Below, piece after piece: positions 25,991 to 49,139 of a stretch of DNA of 64,000 bases. Within the stretch, counting starts at the first letter, position 1, and each line of letters opens with the position of its first letter. Below the pieces are notes generated by a model that had not been told where the DNA came from, searched no databases, and was given only the letters and a program-made list of their open reading frames with translations. This DNA is from Acanthopleura granulata (Eukaryota; Mollusca; Polyplacophora; Chitonida; Chitonidae). A program made the position numbers and the translations under genes. The DNA lies in contig JABBOT010000012.1 of NCBI GenBank assembly GCA_016165875.1, positions 7,967,534 to 8,031,533 on the forward strand. The letters are read 5' to 3'.

Positions 25991-28900
25991 TTTTTACAAC
26001 TATACCTGCCTTTTTATGCAAAAATTAGTCACGCTACTTGTATGCCAGTGTCCCATTTTGTGAGAAACCAAATTGGTAATGCTTAGAAAGTATGGAGCCA
26101 GTTTCTAAACATTATGCCTGAGCACTGCATCTATGCCTGTGAAGACATCTGATCTGAGCCCCTGTCATATTCTCTGTAAATCTGTCCATTTCAGTATGAG
26201 CTGTAAAAGCTGTCTATCTTTCTATGCTAGTTATCTACAAGCTGTATGAAATATTACTGTATTAAGGCCACCAGTTATTACCAAAGTTAACAGTGTTATG
26301 TAGTTGTTGTCAATGTCTTCCACATCTTTGGTCTACACTGAGTTATTTCCCTTAGTTGCCCCAGAAACATCTATATAGTGTTTGGTACAGATCACATAAT
26401 ACAGATTATAGCTAACAAACTTTTATCTCGGGGTATCTTTAGGTCTTGACATACAAGCTACTAAATTTTCAAGCAGTTTGAAATGTTCAATTCACTTATC
26501 AATTTTCATTCAGCAGGCTCTACATTTTGATTAAAATGTAGGCCCCTTTAACTCCACTGAAGTAGATGAGATGGATTGTAGCCAGAAGTATTTGCAACAC
26601 CATTCAAGCACTGGAGTATTGCAGTTATGCGAACATGTATCTTTTGCTGTATTAGAACAAGGAATCATAAATGTTTTATGTAAGGAAAGAAAAAAGTGCA
26701 GTTATGAGGTGTTTCTATGTGCTCTGAATACACCTCATTGGAAAGGAACTTTTCAGTTTGTAATACTGGAACTTGCCTACATCATTTGAAATACTGAATG
26801 TTCTAATATAAATTAATATATCCATAGCATAAAACTATGTAGCAATTTTTCATACAGCCTTGTAACAAGAGATTTGCAATTCCTGTTTGTCAGTTGTAAA
26901 TAAGATCATATTTTACGCGCTGTTTGAATAACTTGGTATGTGCTGTTTGGATCCATCTACATGTACATGTATAATGCTGTTTGGAATATTTGTGTGCTGT
27001 TTGCATTGGCAGTATTTGAGGTGATATTTATTCATGAGGGTAAATATGTCCATGTGTGGTAGAGATGTTTGTGCATATACCATATTATACCTGTTGAAAT
27101 GTTTATGAAAAAAAAATACCTGGATTCCGTTTACTGTCAATCCAGTGCTATATCTGTCTGTATCATTGATCAAAGCCTGCCTCATCAAACACTTATATAC
27201 ATGTAAGTTGCGTTTTACAATTACTGTACTGTAACTTATGCAATGCACAGTGTTTTTTGTTTTTGTTAACGTCTGTTTTGTCAAAACCCAACTCATTACT
27301 CGTGTGTTTGACAATCCCAAGTCAAGTTACCAGCCAGTAGTTGAATACAGATATGCCACCTAGCTTCCTTAGGACAGTCAGATGCTGCTATGCAATTAGT
27401 GTGAATTATTTACTAGTGATTGACCCAGAAACTGGATATATTTCAGAATTACCTGAAGCCAAAACATTGTTTTTTTCTCTCTTTGTTATTCTAATATTTA
27501 GAGTTCATAAATATTCAGTTCATAGAGTTCTGATAGCAACAGAACAATGTTTTTTTCTCTTTTTTTTCACCTGCCTGTCAAGCTGGTTAGTAAGAAAAAC
27601 TTTGATGATTCAGCTGTGGCTGAAGAGACTTGTTCATCAGCTGCTACAATTGCTTTTTCATTTATACTCTGGCATAAAACAAAAGTTCTTAAATTTGATG
27701 GTTTTCAGCTGAAAGGGTAACTAAATAATAGAGTGAGTTTTAACTCACTACAGTACTAAGAAAACTGCTTACAGCAGACCATGTGTACCGAATGGGACCG
27801 AAAAAATTACCCTCTCCCCCTAATTGACAATTATTCAAAATGTTTTAGATATAACTTTGATTAATTGCATAATTTTCACATTAATGGTTACCAGTGCTTT
27901 GGTTGACTGAATGTTACCTAAACAAAACTTCAGATTTGTCATTACACGTGTTAAGGGTATCTATCTCGTACATTGTCCAGTCACCTTAAAAATGGATTGG
28001 GTAGCTTAATGTTAGAGAGGGCGAAACCTACATTTACCAATCCTTCTTATGAATATTGCTAGTAACAGTTAGATATATTAGCTGGGGCAGCTGATCCATG
28101 TCTTTGCACCTGCTTTCTCTGTACTATTAAGGGCTCATTCAAGGGTATATTCATAGTTTTGCAGTGATGTCATAGCAGTTCTGAGCCAATCAAGAGCACT
28201 GTCTGGTCGCATGACAAGACCACTGGAGTTGAAAACAAAGTTTAACCCAGGCAAGATAGGCCTTCAGTAAGGTTTAACCGTGAAGAATGAAAAATTAAAC
28301 TTAACACATCAACAAAAATCAGCATTTCACCCATTTAGCCCAATGTTATTTATCACCTCTGGTCCCATGCGAAGTACTAAGATCCTTGAAACTACAAATA
28401 GAATGTCCCTAAGTACCATCCATTACTTCACATGGATTATATTTCCTAGCAAGTTAACATTAGTCTAGAGCCATAATTGGCCTGTAAATCTAGTTGCTCT
28501 ATCTCATTCATGTTCACTCAACACTGATAATATCAGATTTCCCTGCATGTTCTCTGTAGCTCTCGATTCTGTAATTGCAGACATTTCAAGCTGGTTGTAT
28601 TTTCAGAAATCTGTACACCCACAGTTAGTATTGCTGAAACAATTACCAATGGCTTCATGCCTTTTGGGCCCGATATCCAAATTGTTGAATTTGAACATAA
28701 CAGATTTGCTAAGGTTGTATCATTTTTTTCTTTTATGAATTCATGCTTCGCAGAGTATCTTTGTCAGGTTTCTATTTTAAAGTAAACAACAACCCATGAG
28801 ATTTGGGAATGATTCCATCTTATGACAGCATTAAAAGGAAATATTCTGCTTTCCCTTCACTTGGAGTAACAGAGAGTCTTAGATTGAATACTTTGTTTGA

Positions 28901-29214
28901 TCCGATAAACAGCATCCGTTCCAGTTTTACCATTGTAGACTATAAATAAAGGCCATTATACATATGCGTTGTTCAGCAATGGATTTCAGTAAAATATTGG
29001 TTTCATAAAGGAGCACTTCTGTTTTCATTTCATTTTCATTTATATGTCTGACCTTCTGTAATGCTCCCAATGTCATGTGTAGTCATTCACCATCTGTGCA
29101 TCAGGGCAAGCATTGACCCCTTTCATTCACATATAATTTACAGGTACTTTTTAAGAAGTCCAAATTACAATTTCTTTCCATATTTTATCTATCGTTTTGA
29201 AATCCTGCATTCAG

Positions 29215-29540
29215 TGTTCTTGGGGCCTTGGCCTAGTAAGTGGCCAGTAGTGCTCATGGGATTGTTCATCTGGTCTTAAATGAAGTTCGTTAGAGATTGC
29301 CTCCCTTCATTATTGCAGCATACGTATGTACATGGATGGCTGGCACCTCAGGTGAGAAATTGTGGCCAAGTTTATTGAGTCCAAGCCATACTTGACAAGG
29401 TTTGGCAGCAACCTGTGGATGGTGGTGAGTTTCCCCAGGGCTCTGTCTGGTTTTCTGCTGTCATAATGTTGGCCAAAATCGTATAAGTGAAATATTCTTA
29501 AGCACAATGTAAATTACAAAGCTCACAAATAAATTATCAA
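29215..29540 (+). repeat. SINE copy (family A), diverged
   Basis: Contains GGGCTCTGTCTGGTTTTCTG, GTCATAATGTTGGCC, CGTATAAGTGAAATATTCTT and a CAAATAAATT-type end, in the family order. The tail motif after AAGCACAATGTAAATTAC is degraded. Confidence 0.6.
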
Positions 29541-30553
29541 AGGTTGGTGGTTTTTCCAAGCACTTCGGTTTATTTCACCCTTGACGATGACCACATTATT
29601 CAAGTAAAAAGATTCCTTGATTCAAGACCAGCTCAAGTTCTACCTTTACAGTTTTCAATATTTTTTCAAGTAATTCATATCTCCTAAACTTTTAGCAGCA
29701 CTTTCATTGGTTCCAAAAGCAGATAAAACAAGTCTTCAGATGTCCAAAAATCTCAGACCTTCTGGGTTCTTGGTGGCTGTGGGCCGTAGTTCACCCATAG
29801 TTCGCTGCGGTAGATAGTTGTTCCTCTGGCCCTTGTGCTGCCCACCCATTCCGAACGCAGGCTATGAGCCTGTAATTCCAGTTTTTCAGACTGTAAGCAT
29901 TAAATTAAGCAAACATCTGCAAGAGCCACATCCACATATCAACATGTTTTTGTAACCACAATGCAAGTATTAAATTATATATTTGATTTGTTATTTTATG
30001 CCATACACTGTGGAAGAGAACTTGTTATTTTTCTATTCCCCCCCCCCCCCTTTTAACATAAATAATTGAAATAACAGTAGCTGTCAGTAGCCGTATTATA
30101 TGAAATACAGATGGAACATAAATTATGAATTCTGGTACTGGTACTTCAAACAAGGAATATATAAGTGATATGATACTTGGCTCCTTAATTCCTGACATAA
30201 TATACTGGAAAATTAGTGTTGGCAGTGAAACAATATTCATCTTTCATTATTCGGCTGGATTTTATGATCATCTCATCTTTTGTGACAATTTCTGGCGAAA
30301 AAAGGAAATAATCAGCTCCGATACGGGAGGTAACGAGATGTGCGTGTGATGCCGGGAAACGAGGAATCAAGTGTGCATGGCCTAAGTCTACAAATTTAGC
30401 GCTGTGTTGAGACATAAGTAAACCCAAAAGCAGGTCGTAATCAGTTCATCGATGGAAAAAAGTATCGAAATGTTAGTATATGCTGGGATTCTTTATGCAT
30501 ATCTATTGTCAGATGCCATAACCAACATGCGTAAAATTACACATGTATGTATG

Positions 30554-30576
30554 TATATATATATATATATATATAT
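30554..30576. repeat. (TA)n microsatellite
   Basis: About 11 uninterrupted TA units after TGTATG steps. It is potentially polymorphic; no function is inferred. Confidence 0.85.
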
Positions 30577-30661
30577 CAACTGTGGCACCCTCTCTTCTAT
30601 GCTGACAGAAAGGTGTTACGATCTACACAAGCGGAGAATAACGAACGTAGCCGATGAATAT

Positions 30662-40458
<9,797 letters not shown>

Positions 40459-43400
40459 CTCTTCGGCCAAGGGGTTTGGCGTCATGACGGGAACTAGACG
40501 AAGAGTTTCTGGACATGATGGGGAATCCTGGAGGCCTATTAAAGGGAGCAATGGAGCTTGCTGTGTGACGTGTGTGTGTGTGTGACACTGGGTGTGGCAC
40601 TGTTTAATAAGAAGGAACAATGCAGAAGACATGCTGGACAGCACTAGGTACTGGTTAGCACAGATCAGCATTCCGTGAATTGCAGAGATTTTTCATGGCA
40701 TTTTTCACCAGCTGAATAACTTGACATTCCTGACGAACTGTCTAACAGAAGGGTGATTAGTTGGTGAAAAATCACATGAAATTATAGGTGATTGATCAAA
40801 GTAAACCCTGTCTGTAAATAACAGATTAACATCTGGTGTCTTCCATATTTCTGATAAAGCACTGTTAAAACTTTGACCAATCACTGCAGAGTTGGCATCA
40901 TAAGGTGCTTTCATTGGCTGACTTAAATCATTGGCAATCAAGCTGCTGGTTGAAATCAGCAGCACCAGGCAATTCTCATCGCATGTACCAGTCAAAGTGT
41001 AAGCATGGTGTTCTGCCTGAATCAGTTTTAGATTTCTCAGTGGTTAATTTGTTTTGCTTTGAAATCACCAAACAGTAGTCCCCATAACTTAAACCAAAGG
41101 TCACCCTTGAGGCCCCAAGGTCAGTTGTGAAATGCAATTGCCAGATGCCATTATCTGCCTTTTTTGTGATTCGTTGTGTTCAGACGCGCATCAAGCTTAT
41201 GCCCAAGTATGTCTGTGTCGTGACTTGTATATGCCATGAATTAATAAAGTCCTTTTGCATGCTGTAGGTTTAATTATAATTAATTGAAGACAAATTGGGT
41301 GGGAAAATTGCATTTTTCTGAACTTTTCTGCAGTATGCATAAATTCATAAAAATTAAACTACAGAGCTGTACTGTTTTGCACAAGCTTTGCCAAGCAGCC
41401 TTCTACATTCATATATGGTAATGCTTGTTACTTTTCATGGATACCATAACTTTCATAGTTTGGGTAGAAATGGAATGAAATAAAATATGAATTATTGTGT
41501 GAAAACAAAAAATCACAAGATATCAAAGGTGACATTTTCCGAAAGTCCGTAAATTGACTGTTGGGAAAAGGCTGATTTGAATTGATTCAGCCGAAAATTT
41601 GTTATAACTTTCCGGTAAAGTATAACACTTTGTCTGGCATAGCGCAAGTCTTATACTTACACTTATCTTGTGACATTGTCCTGATGCTAAATTAAAGGAG
41701 CTTTAGTCCAGACGAAAAATAATGCCCCTATCTTAGCATTTCATACTCCTTTCGTTGACTGGGCACAGATGTCAGAAGGTGAATTACAGGATTAACACTG
41801 GTTATATCTGATGTACTGGGAGAGCTGTGTGATAAGATTGACTGATCTGTGCTAACTAAGACTGACCAACCTGGTTTCTGATGGTTCCGACATACACCTA
41901 CTAATACTTTGTACAGAAGCACTTGTCCTATATGTAAATATAAGAACTTAATAAATAGTGCTAAAAACCCACTTGTTTCTAAAGACAATTGTTATCACTT
42001 TAATGGAGCAAGTCAAATTATTGTGCGATTAGCATGAAAAAGAGATAAATGGATGACACTGCAAATTGTCTTTTTTTGTTGTTGTTGTTGTTGTTGTTTT
42101 TTTGTTGTTTATAACTTTTTTTTCTTTTTTTGTCCAGAATGTTTAGTAGTGTTTTTTTCTCATGAGGATGGTGACAGTTGCTGAAAAAAAGTAGATGGAT
42201 ATATACTTGTAATAAATATGACATGTAAATAGTTTACCTAATTAGTTTGGCACCCACTAACTATAGTTCTATTGCCCCTAGCAATATGGCCAGAGCAGGA
42301 GTTCTGGAAAGAGAATACATATAGATGCTACCAGTGTATCCTGTTACATTCCAGTCTGTGACACATAAAGGGAGACAGTTTATTGTTATTATTTGTAAAT
42401 AGTTCTGTAAATGTGTAGATGGTTTATGCTGTTGTATGTATGACTGGCAGCATTTCATTTTTGTTTTGTTCATACATCTACATGTAGACATTTGTCTCCA
42501 AAGGCTGTGTGTTTCTTGTTTATTTTGTGTAATGCACAGACCAAGCAATGTTTGAGGTTGATTTTTTAACAGAATTGCGAAAGGTTTTAAGATTCTGTAA
42601 GTTTAATGCACCTGTTGCTTTAAATCTTTGTATATTTTGGTATTTGCCCAGTGTGATCAAAAACTGGATAATGTACATGTAAGATTGCAGGTTGTAGAAC
42701 AAGACACTTACAACATCAGTATCCTGTTGAAATGGATCGGAACTTTTTTCTTTTTTAATGTACGAAACTTATGAATTACATTTATCTGTAAAAATGTGTA
42801 TGTGGCTTATGTGATTTAAGAGTCCCCATGTATTATATAACTAATCCTGGCTGGGTGCACTAATTGTGTAGGATTTTGTAACAGTTTTGCTCTTCTTGAA
42901 AGGCTAACCTAATTAGTGTCACAGTCCCATTGTACTCATATTGTGGCTACGGATCATAGCTGTGATGGTAAAAACAGTGAAGAGCACGTTTTTGATAAAA
43001 ATTACTGATTACTCATGTGGAAAGTAAATTAAGATATACATGTAGTTTGCCCTCTGTTAACCTTGTCCTCTTTCAAACATTCTGGACATATTTTTATCTA
43101 ATTTATACTAATGTCCACCAGTAGGTGTTTTCTTCCACTAATGATAGTTGTTGTACGTAAAGTACATGTATGCCCTTATTTATGACCATATTGTGTATAA
43201 TGTTTCCGTTGACGAAACATTATTATTACAGTGTGCAATGACACATTGTAATGTATATGTAGGGTTGTTAATCTGATTATGAAGGACCCCAAAACTGCAA
43301 TTTCATTAGCCAATTGGGCGTGCTGTACAGGTTATTATTTAATTACTGTATTCAGTATCATTGTGTTGTAAAAGAAGAGCTTTGTCTCTCGTTTGGTCTC

Positions 43401-43620
43401 AAGTTTTCTTGCCAGTTAGTGATATAATCAAATTATGTGTACTACTGTGTCGTTTGTCGCTTTATGTGATTTATTTCCTGAAAGTGTTTGACGAATGATT
43501 TGACTATGTTATTTGTGTTAGCATTTACAATAGAAGGGTACTTTGTATTGTCTATATATTTCAGTAACAATATAAAAAAAAACTGAAGTCATCCATGTAC
43601 AAATAAATGCTGGAATATAT
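40459..43620 (+). other. Probable CDKL 3'UTR and downstream spacer
   Basis: Starts after the stop. It contains a short (GT)n at 40570-40584, a (GTT)n tract at about 42077-42110 and AATAAA hexamers at 41243-41248, 42211-42216 and 43602-43607. The first gives a 0.8-kb UTR; the later ones would give 1.8 or 3.1 kb. No coding exon is recognised. Confidence 0.5.
41243..41248 (+). terminator. Candidate polyadenylation signal for CDKL
   Basis: AATAAA in GAATTAATAAAGTCC, about 785 bases after the stop, with TTTTGCATGCTG downstream. Alternatives are at 42211 and 43602; use is inferred. Confidence 0.4.
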
Positions 43621-45559
43621 ATATATATGTATAATTTTTTTTTTCTTCTGAATTGTTTTACTTTAATGAGAGAACAGTTTTTGATGTTAGACTTTATTAA
43701 GCTCAGCAGAGGCGTTATTTCAGATTTCTTTATATTTTAATGTACAGAAAGAATTTGAAACCTTTACTACTTACACTACAATTCTGATAAATATACACTT
43801 GCTGTAGTGTTAATGAAACACTAATTTACCTTAGCCTAGCTTCATGGATTCTATGTCTGCTAAATGTCACCCTAGTTCCAATTCTAATGAACTTCACTAC
43901 ATAAAATTATCAGTTGCTGGATGTTAGTACTCCAGTGTTCTAGTTACCAAGACAACCATGTTCACTTTGACATGAGCTTGTGATGTTGTTGTTAGTGGTG
44001 GAAAGTGCCGTGGGACAGCATCAAGCAAGATGGGACATTTAAAAAATTTACATGTGTAGGACTTTTTTCTTATCAACTGAACTCAGATGATGTTTTTAGG
44101 AAAAATAAAATATACACAGAAACTCGAACTAGTTGTGTTATGTTAAGCCGTTTGCTTGCAATACATATTTTACAAAGTTGGAATCCTGGATCAGCCAACA
44201 TTTAAACAATTTTGCTCTGGTCACGCTAGCATAAATCAATGAAATTTGATGACAGAGAGTGTTTCAACTGGTTGAGTTGGCAGAGCATTTTTCCCCTCGC
44301 ATCACCAGATTATACCGTTTGAGGAACAAGCTCAGTTGACGAATGTTCTCTTGTAAGTACAAGATGGTTTGGCTAGAACTGTCACCTCAAAGGCTTTGGC
44401 CTGAATTACTCAAAAGCCTTCCCATAATTGCCAAGCCACCTTTGCATATGTGGCAGTTAACCTACCATTGTCTGTCTTTTTGAAGAGTACAAAGTCTTCC
44501 ACTGGTTTGTTTGCCATGTAGCAGACTGTACCCGGTTACATTTATTGTGTTGCGTCACAAGAACATTATGAAGAGTACACCAGACTTGAAGCTACAACAA
44601 AGCAGTCACAAAATATACTAATAGGTCTGAGTGTCACTTCCAAAAAGTGGAAGTACACACTGCTTATACACTGGTTCCGCCATTCAGGTTTAAATCCCTG
44701 TTGTGTTCGTACGGATTATTATTATGATTGTGCACAATTTTGTCCTGCGTTTCTAGAGAAAATGGTAAGTCACAGGGTGATGAAACTTCAGTATGTTTTA
44801 ACTACAGACCTGAAGTTTTCTACCTAAACTTTTGGAAACTTTTGATCTTATGACTTGGCAGCCATATTGGATTTTGATGAAAACCTTTCAACACCTTTTC
44901 TCCAGAACAGCTGAAGCGATTGAGCTGAAATTCAAACTGTAGTTCCACAAAGCCTAGGTACATTCAGGGTGATGACGAAAACTTTCTGCACTGAAAATTA
45001 TACAAGCTTGTTTTTGGGTGAATATGTCATGTGACCGAAAAATTTGTTTTTTGCTAATAATTACACTTAGACAGATGATGTCCTACATATAGTCATACCC
45101 GAGGCAGTTTTGGACGCTAATTCCATATAACCAAATTTCGGGAAACCGGAAGTGACGTCATCAAAACCAGAAGTGGTTATATCTCCATAAACAATGAAGC
45201 TAGAAACGCAGTCTCATGGACTAATATCATCCCAATGCAGGGAGACAAATTTTACAAAATCGGAAATGACGTCAGCAAACCGGAAGTAGTGTATTAAAAA
45301 AAATCGTCATTTTTGCAAGTTTCAAAATTGAAAAACTTCTTTGGATAAACTGGCCTGGCAAAAATGAGTGAAATTTAAGCAGGTAGTAGGCCTGGGGACT
45401 TTCATGAGTAATTGTTTGGGTGTTCTAGGTCACGTGACCTTGCCGCCAGATTGGTTTAATAGGAAAACTTTTGAGAGGCATTTTCTTCCGAACCCTCAGT
45501 CTGATTGACCTGAAATTTTGCATATGTAACAGCTGTTGCTTTTGCATTATTTGATGGAA
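43621..45559. other. Repeat-derived intergenic DNA with ETS/CRE-like motifs
   Basis: From about 44760 the sequence has the periodic style of an interspersed repeat (recurring 'AACACCTTTTCTCC...AGCTGAAGCGATTGAGCTGAAATT' and 'GGCATTTTCTTCCGAACC...GATTGACCTGAAATTTTG' phrases). It contains CCGGAAGTGACGTCA at 45146-45160, TGACGTCA at 45267-45274 and CCGGAAGT at 45280-45287. No coding potential is seen. Confidence 0.5.
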
Positions 45560-46285
45560 AACAGAATGCAATGTGGGAGCAAATAACCGGAACCGGAAGT
45601 GATGTCGTGAAAACAAAAAATTTGAATTTGAGTCTACTAAACATGCTACTTGACGTAGTTTGACGTCCTGATCATGAAACTGATCTTATTTCTTTTCTAC
45701 GATGCTTATTTTTACCGTAAATTGCGATCAAAAAGCAAAAAAGCGCAATTTCCGCTATATTTGCATGTGACGTGACAGAAAATGGGTAAAGCTATAAGGC
45801 TCGAGATCGCTCAGTGGAAAGTGCTATACATGTTCTGTATGCGTGCTGAAAATCTTTGAGCTGTTTTAAAAAGTACATGATCTACAGGGTTTCAAGATTT
45901 GACAAAAGGCCGATTTACTATATTTGGCACATATACGTCCATATGATATCTAATGCATTCGTATTTAGGATGAAAGCACAAGTATTGAAAGCGTGCTGGA
46001 CGTAGTTGGACGTCCTAATCACGAATCTGGTCATATTTATTTCCTGCGATGTATACGTTTGCCGTAAATTGCTATCAGAGTGCGACGAGGCACCATTTCC
46101 CCCCATATTTGCAGGTCACGTGAATTAAAACTGTTACAACTGTAAACATGGAAACCTCGTAGTGCAAAGAGATGCACATCTACTGTACGCGCGCCGATGT
46201 AATCAAAGAAACGCTACAGACATGCACATACAGGCCATACTGACTTGAGCCGCGGCATCACTGTCCCTGACAGCTATATTATTTT
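45560..46285 (+). repeat. Interspersed repeat R1, copy 1, dimer of ~347-bp units
   Basis: Begins near GGGAGCAAATAACCGGAACC and ends near GGCATCACTGTCCCTGACAG. Two related units are offset by 347 bases (GACGTAGTT at 45652 and at 45999), each with ACGTCCT-ATCA, CGATG, TTTCC and a TGACGTGA/TCACGTGA site. The same element lies at 52670-53230, and a distant monomer lies around 47985-48420. Confidence 0.75.
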
Positions 46286-47449
46286 TTTGTTTTTATTTTG
46301 AACGGGACGTTGTTGAGCATGAGAGCTTTGGTCACATGACTTGAGTGTACTGTAAGTATGCGTAAGTTGCATTTGGTTACAGTAGCAGATATACTATTCA
46401 CATCCTTCCTAATAAATCTGTCGTGTTAAGTTGAAAAAATACTTTTATGTGAAGGGAAAGGCAAACATAAAAGAATATTAAATAACCTGTAAAAGTGTAA
46501 TTTCAGATATTTACATTTACGGTACAAAGATATCTATTGGAGGTACCAAGTTTTATATTCAGTGATACCAGCCTTGAATAAATTGCTTTATTTGATTTGC
46601 CCAGGTATGGTTGTATTATTCTTCCACCAAATTCCTCACTCAGTGACTCATGTTAGCATCTGCATCGAAACGTCGTGTTAATAAACAAAGAAGTTGTATA
46701 TCCATAAGAAAGACTTGCTGTAACTCATATGCATAATGCTCAGAATATCAACATGGTATCCAGATACTTTTTACACATTATAATAATAGTTCTGCTATCA
46801 GTAAAGTAACAGATACCAATACAGTAAAATGGGACTATTTCAAACAATTTTGAGAATTCCGTTGGAGAAAAGAAAATAAAATTTAAGATTACTACCAAAA
46901 CATATTACAATCCTTTTCTACTGGTTAAATTAGCCTTCAAGCATTTACATGTACCATGTATTCCATTCATTCAAATATAGTTACACAGTGTGTAGTTATC
47001 ATTTGTTACATGTTGTTACATGTATTTGCTGACAATGGATATTATTAGTTACATGGCTACTGAGTGAAAGGATACGAAACTATATCAGATCTGTAAGCCT
47101 CATAGTGGGCAAGGCATCAGTCGATTGTGATATTGATGAGAGCATTAATTGTGATATTGCTAAACAGATAGTAGTGGTTAAAATGAACAGTTCTTGATCA
47201 CAGGAGGCCTATAAACACGCACGTGATCACCAGACAGTATTATTGTATTAGGCTGTTATATGGCATACCCATACCTTGTCCTTTTTTATGCATTCTGTAT
47301 ATCTGAGTTTTAGGAGAAAATTCTTCCAAGTTTTTGTTTTCAAGATATACGTTTGCATTTTAAGTAGGATTTCAGTAAGATAGACAAAATGTAGAAGGGT
47401 CAAAGAAGAAAACTATACCTAAGTTGAATAAAGTTGGGTTGATGATAAT

Positions 47450-47685
47450 GGCTTCCTCTCCGGCCGTACGTGCGAAGGTCCACCGTCAACCTGCGGGTGG
47501 CCGTGGGTGTCCTATGCGCTCTACGCGGTTTCTTCCTACCATGATGCTGGCCGCGGTCGTATGAGTGAAATATTCCTGGGTACGGCGTAAAACATCAATC
47601 AAATAAATAAATACATGTAGTGAAATATTTTCGAATCCGGCATAAAACGCCAGTCAAATAAATGAATGAAATAAACTGATGAGAG
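47450..47685 (+). repeat. SINE copy (family A), youngest-looking, with a second tail
   Basis: Body CTACGCGGTTTCTTCC, ACCATGATGCTGGCCGCGG and tail CGTATGAGTGAAATATTCC, GGGTACGGCGTAAAACATC, AATCAAATAAATAAATAC are cleanly readable. A second tail (GTGAAATATTTTCG, GGCATAAAACGCCAGTC, AAATAAATGAATGA) follows directly, so two insertions or a tail duplication lie in tandem. Confidence 0.8.
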
Positions 47686-47907
47686 CATCACTCAAGTAAA
47701 TCTCGGAAGATGTCAATGTAAATGTAACCAATTATGCATATTCACTGTCTAAACGCATATTTTTCTCATAAAAACATAACCAACTTATAGTAAATCACAA
47801 CTGATGCGTTTAACGGCCTGTTATCATTGCCATGCGGAGCGACATCACTCTGGACTAATGGGTTAAACCGCGTTAATGTTTGACGGCCGTACCTACTTAT
47901 AGTCGAC

Positions 47908-47956
47908 ATGTTATAGCTGGGATTAATATAACTGTTGTATTAGTCCCAGGTTATGT
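47908..47956. repeat. Imperfect stem-loop
   Basis: CTGGGATTAATA and TATTAGTCCCAG form an 11-of-12 stem with a short loop, with weak extension into ACATGTTAT/GTTATGT outside. It stands alone in the intergenic region and its role is unknown. Confidence 0.45.
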
Positions 47957-48491
47957 ATAATTAGGACAATGCAGGAAATTTGTCGTCTCCAGAACTAAGT
48001 TATCCGATTGCAATTGAAAATCAATATCCTTGTGCAAATGTAATAAGTTTGAAAACTTTATTCAAAACGTTTGAAAACCATAGATGTTCGCTAATTATGG
48101 TCAATTATGTCACGTAATCATGTAGTTTTGAAATTTGAAAGAAAACGTACACAGGTACATACACGCATCTAGGGGTGTTGAAGACACTATACAGTTTTCC
48201 TGTTACTGAATTGGAATTTAAAATGTATTGGGCAGGTGTTTTTCATGTTTGAAGGTCACGTCATAGAAAATTGTTATAGCTCTAAAGCTGAAAATCAACG
48301 AGCCAAATAGAATATAGGCGTGCATAAGTGTCAAAATTGTTGAGTTATACTGATGAATATTAGACCTGCAGTGCTTCAAAATTTCGAAAATGTATATTTA
48401 CTATATTAATTTTGGAGAGATGCGATCAGTCTAGGATGGTCTTCACTTCTGAGATATTTTCTCATATCATTTCTTGAAAACTTTCGTGTTG

Positions 48492-48492
<1 letters not shown>

Positions 48493-48522
<30 letters not shown>

Positions 48523-48524
48523 AT
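48493..48524. repeat. (AAAT)8 microsatellite
   Basis: Eight uninterrupted AAAT units, possibly the expanded tail of a retroposed element, since SINE tails in this window end in AAAT repeats. Confidence 0.85.
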
Positions 48525-49139
48525 TGTCACAGATTTGCTTGTCGTTATTTCCATGTGTTCGTCACGAGATATGGTTCGTTTGCATGCCATCTGAGCGTGC
48601 TGTCCGTGGTGCATAAGGGGTTAACCTGGAACTGGGCCACCTGGGGGTGTCAGAACTGCACCCCCCTTCTATCTCTACAGTATACATATGAAAACATTCA
48701 ATATTTTGTTCTCTATTTTCAACAACAACCATCAAGCTGGCTCCATTGTTAGTCAATATCACATTGAAACGGATTCACAGTGAAATCAAGCAATCAGAGA
48801 ATTGTTAAAAGGCAAGACAGGCTTACCTAACAAAGCCTCCGAAGAACAAAGGCATAGTAAAGCTCACCTGCACCCGGGGCTCTGTAAATACAAGACATTG
48901 AAATGGGACACGATTCAGAAGGACGGAAGGAGCAGCGAGGACACAGAGAGATACAGGTTATTGGTAAAGGATAAAAAGTGTGATGGTGTTGAGTTAAATA
49001 TTTAGGGTAGTGCGGTATTTAAGGTATTTAAAGTATTTAGTTACAATGATAATGAAGTAGACAGTTACAGTAATAGTGAAATGGATATTTAGTTGTTTCA
49101 TTGTCAGTCTGTTTATGTTATTTAATCTTATAGCGCCCA

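Larger units (their letters stand above)
25991..30660. other. Intergenic spacer, no gene seen
   Basis: AT-rich spacer between MAP4K and CDKL. It holds a SINE copy (29215-29540), a poly-C run near 30038-30050 and a (TA)n microsatellite at 30554-30576. The longest open frames (for example 26913-27320 minus, 27341-27712 plus) have low-complexity or AT-driven composition, show no domain and have no supported splice context. Confidence 0.6.

Noticed and set aside
26913..27712. Open frames of 135 and 123 codons on opposite strands in the MAP4K-CDKL spacer
   Set aside because: AT-driven composition, no recognisable domain, no splice context, no conserved start.
48802..49005. 67-codon charged open frame
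   Set aside because: Polar composition looks protein-like, but it lies in repeat-derived DNA, has no family resemblance and no partner exon; not enough to call a gene.
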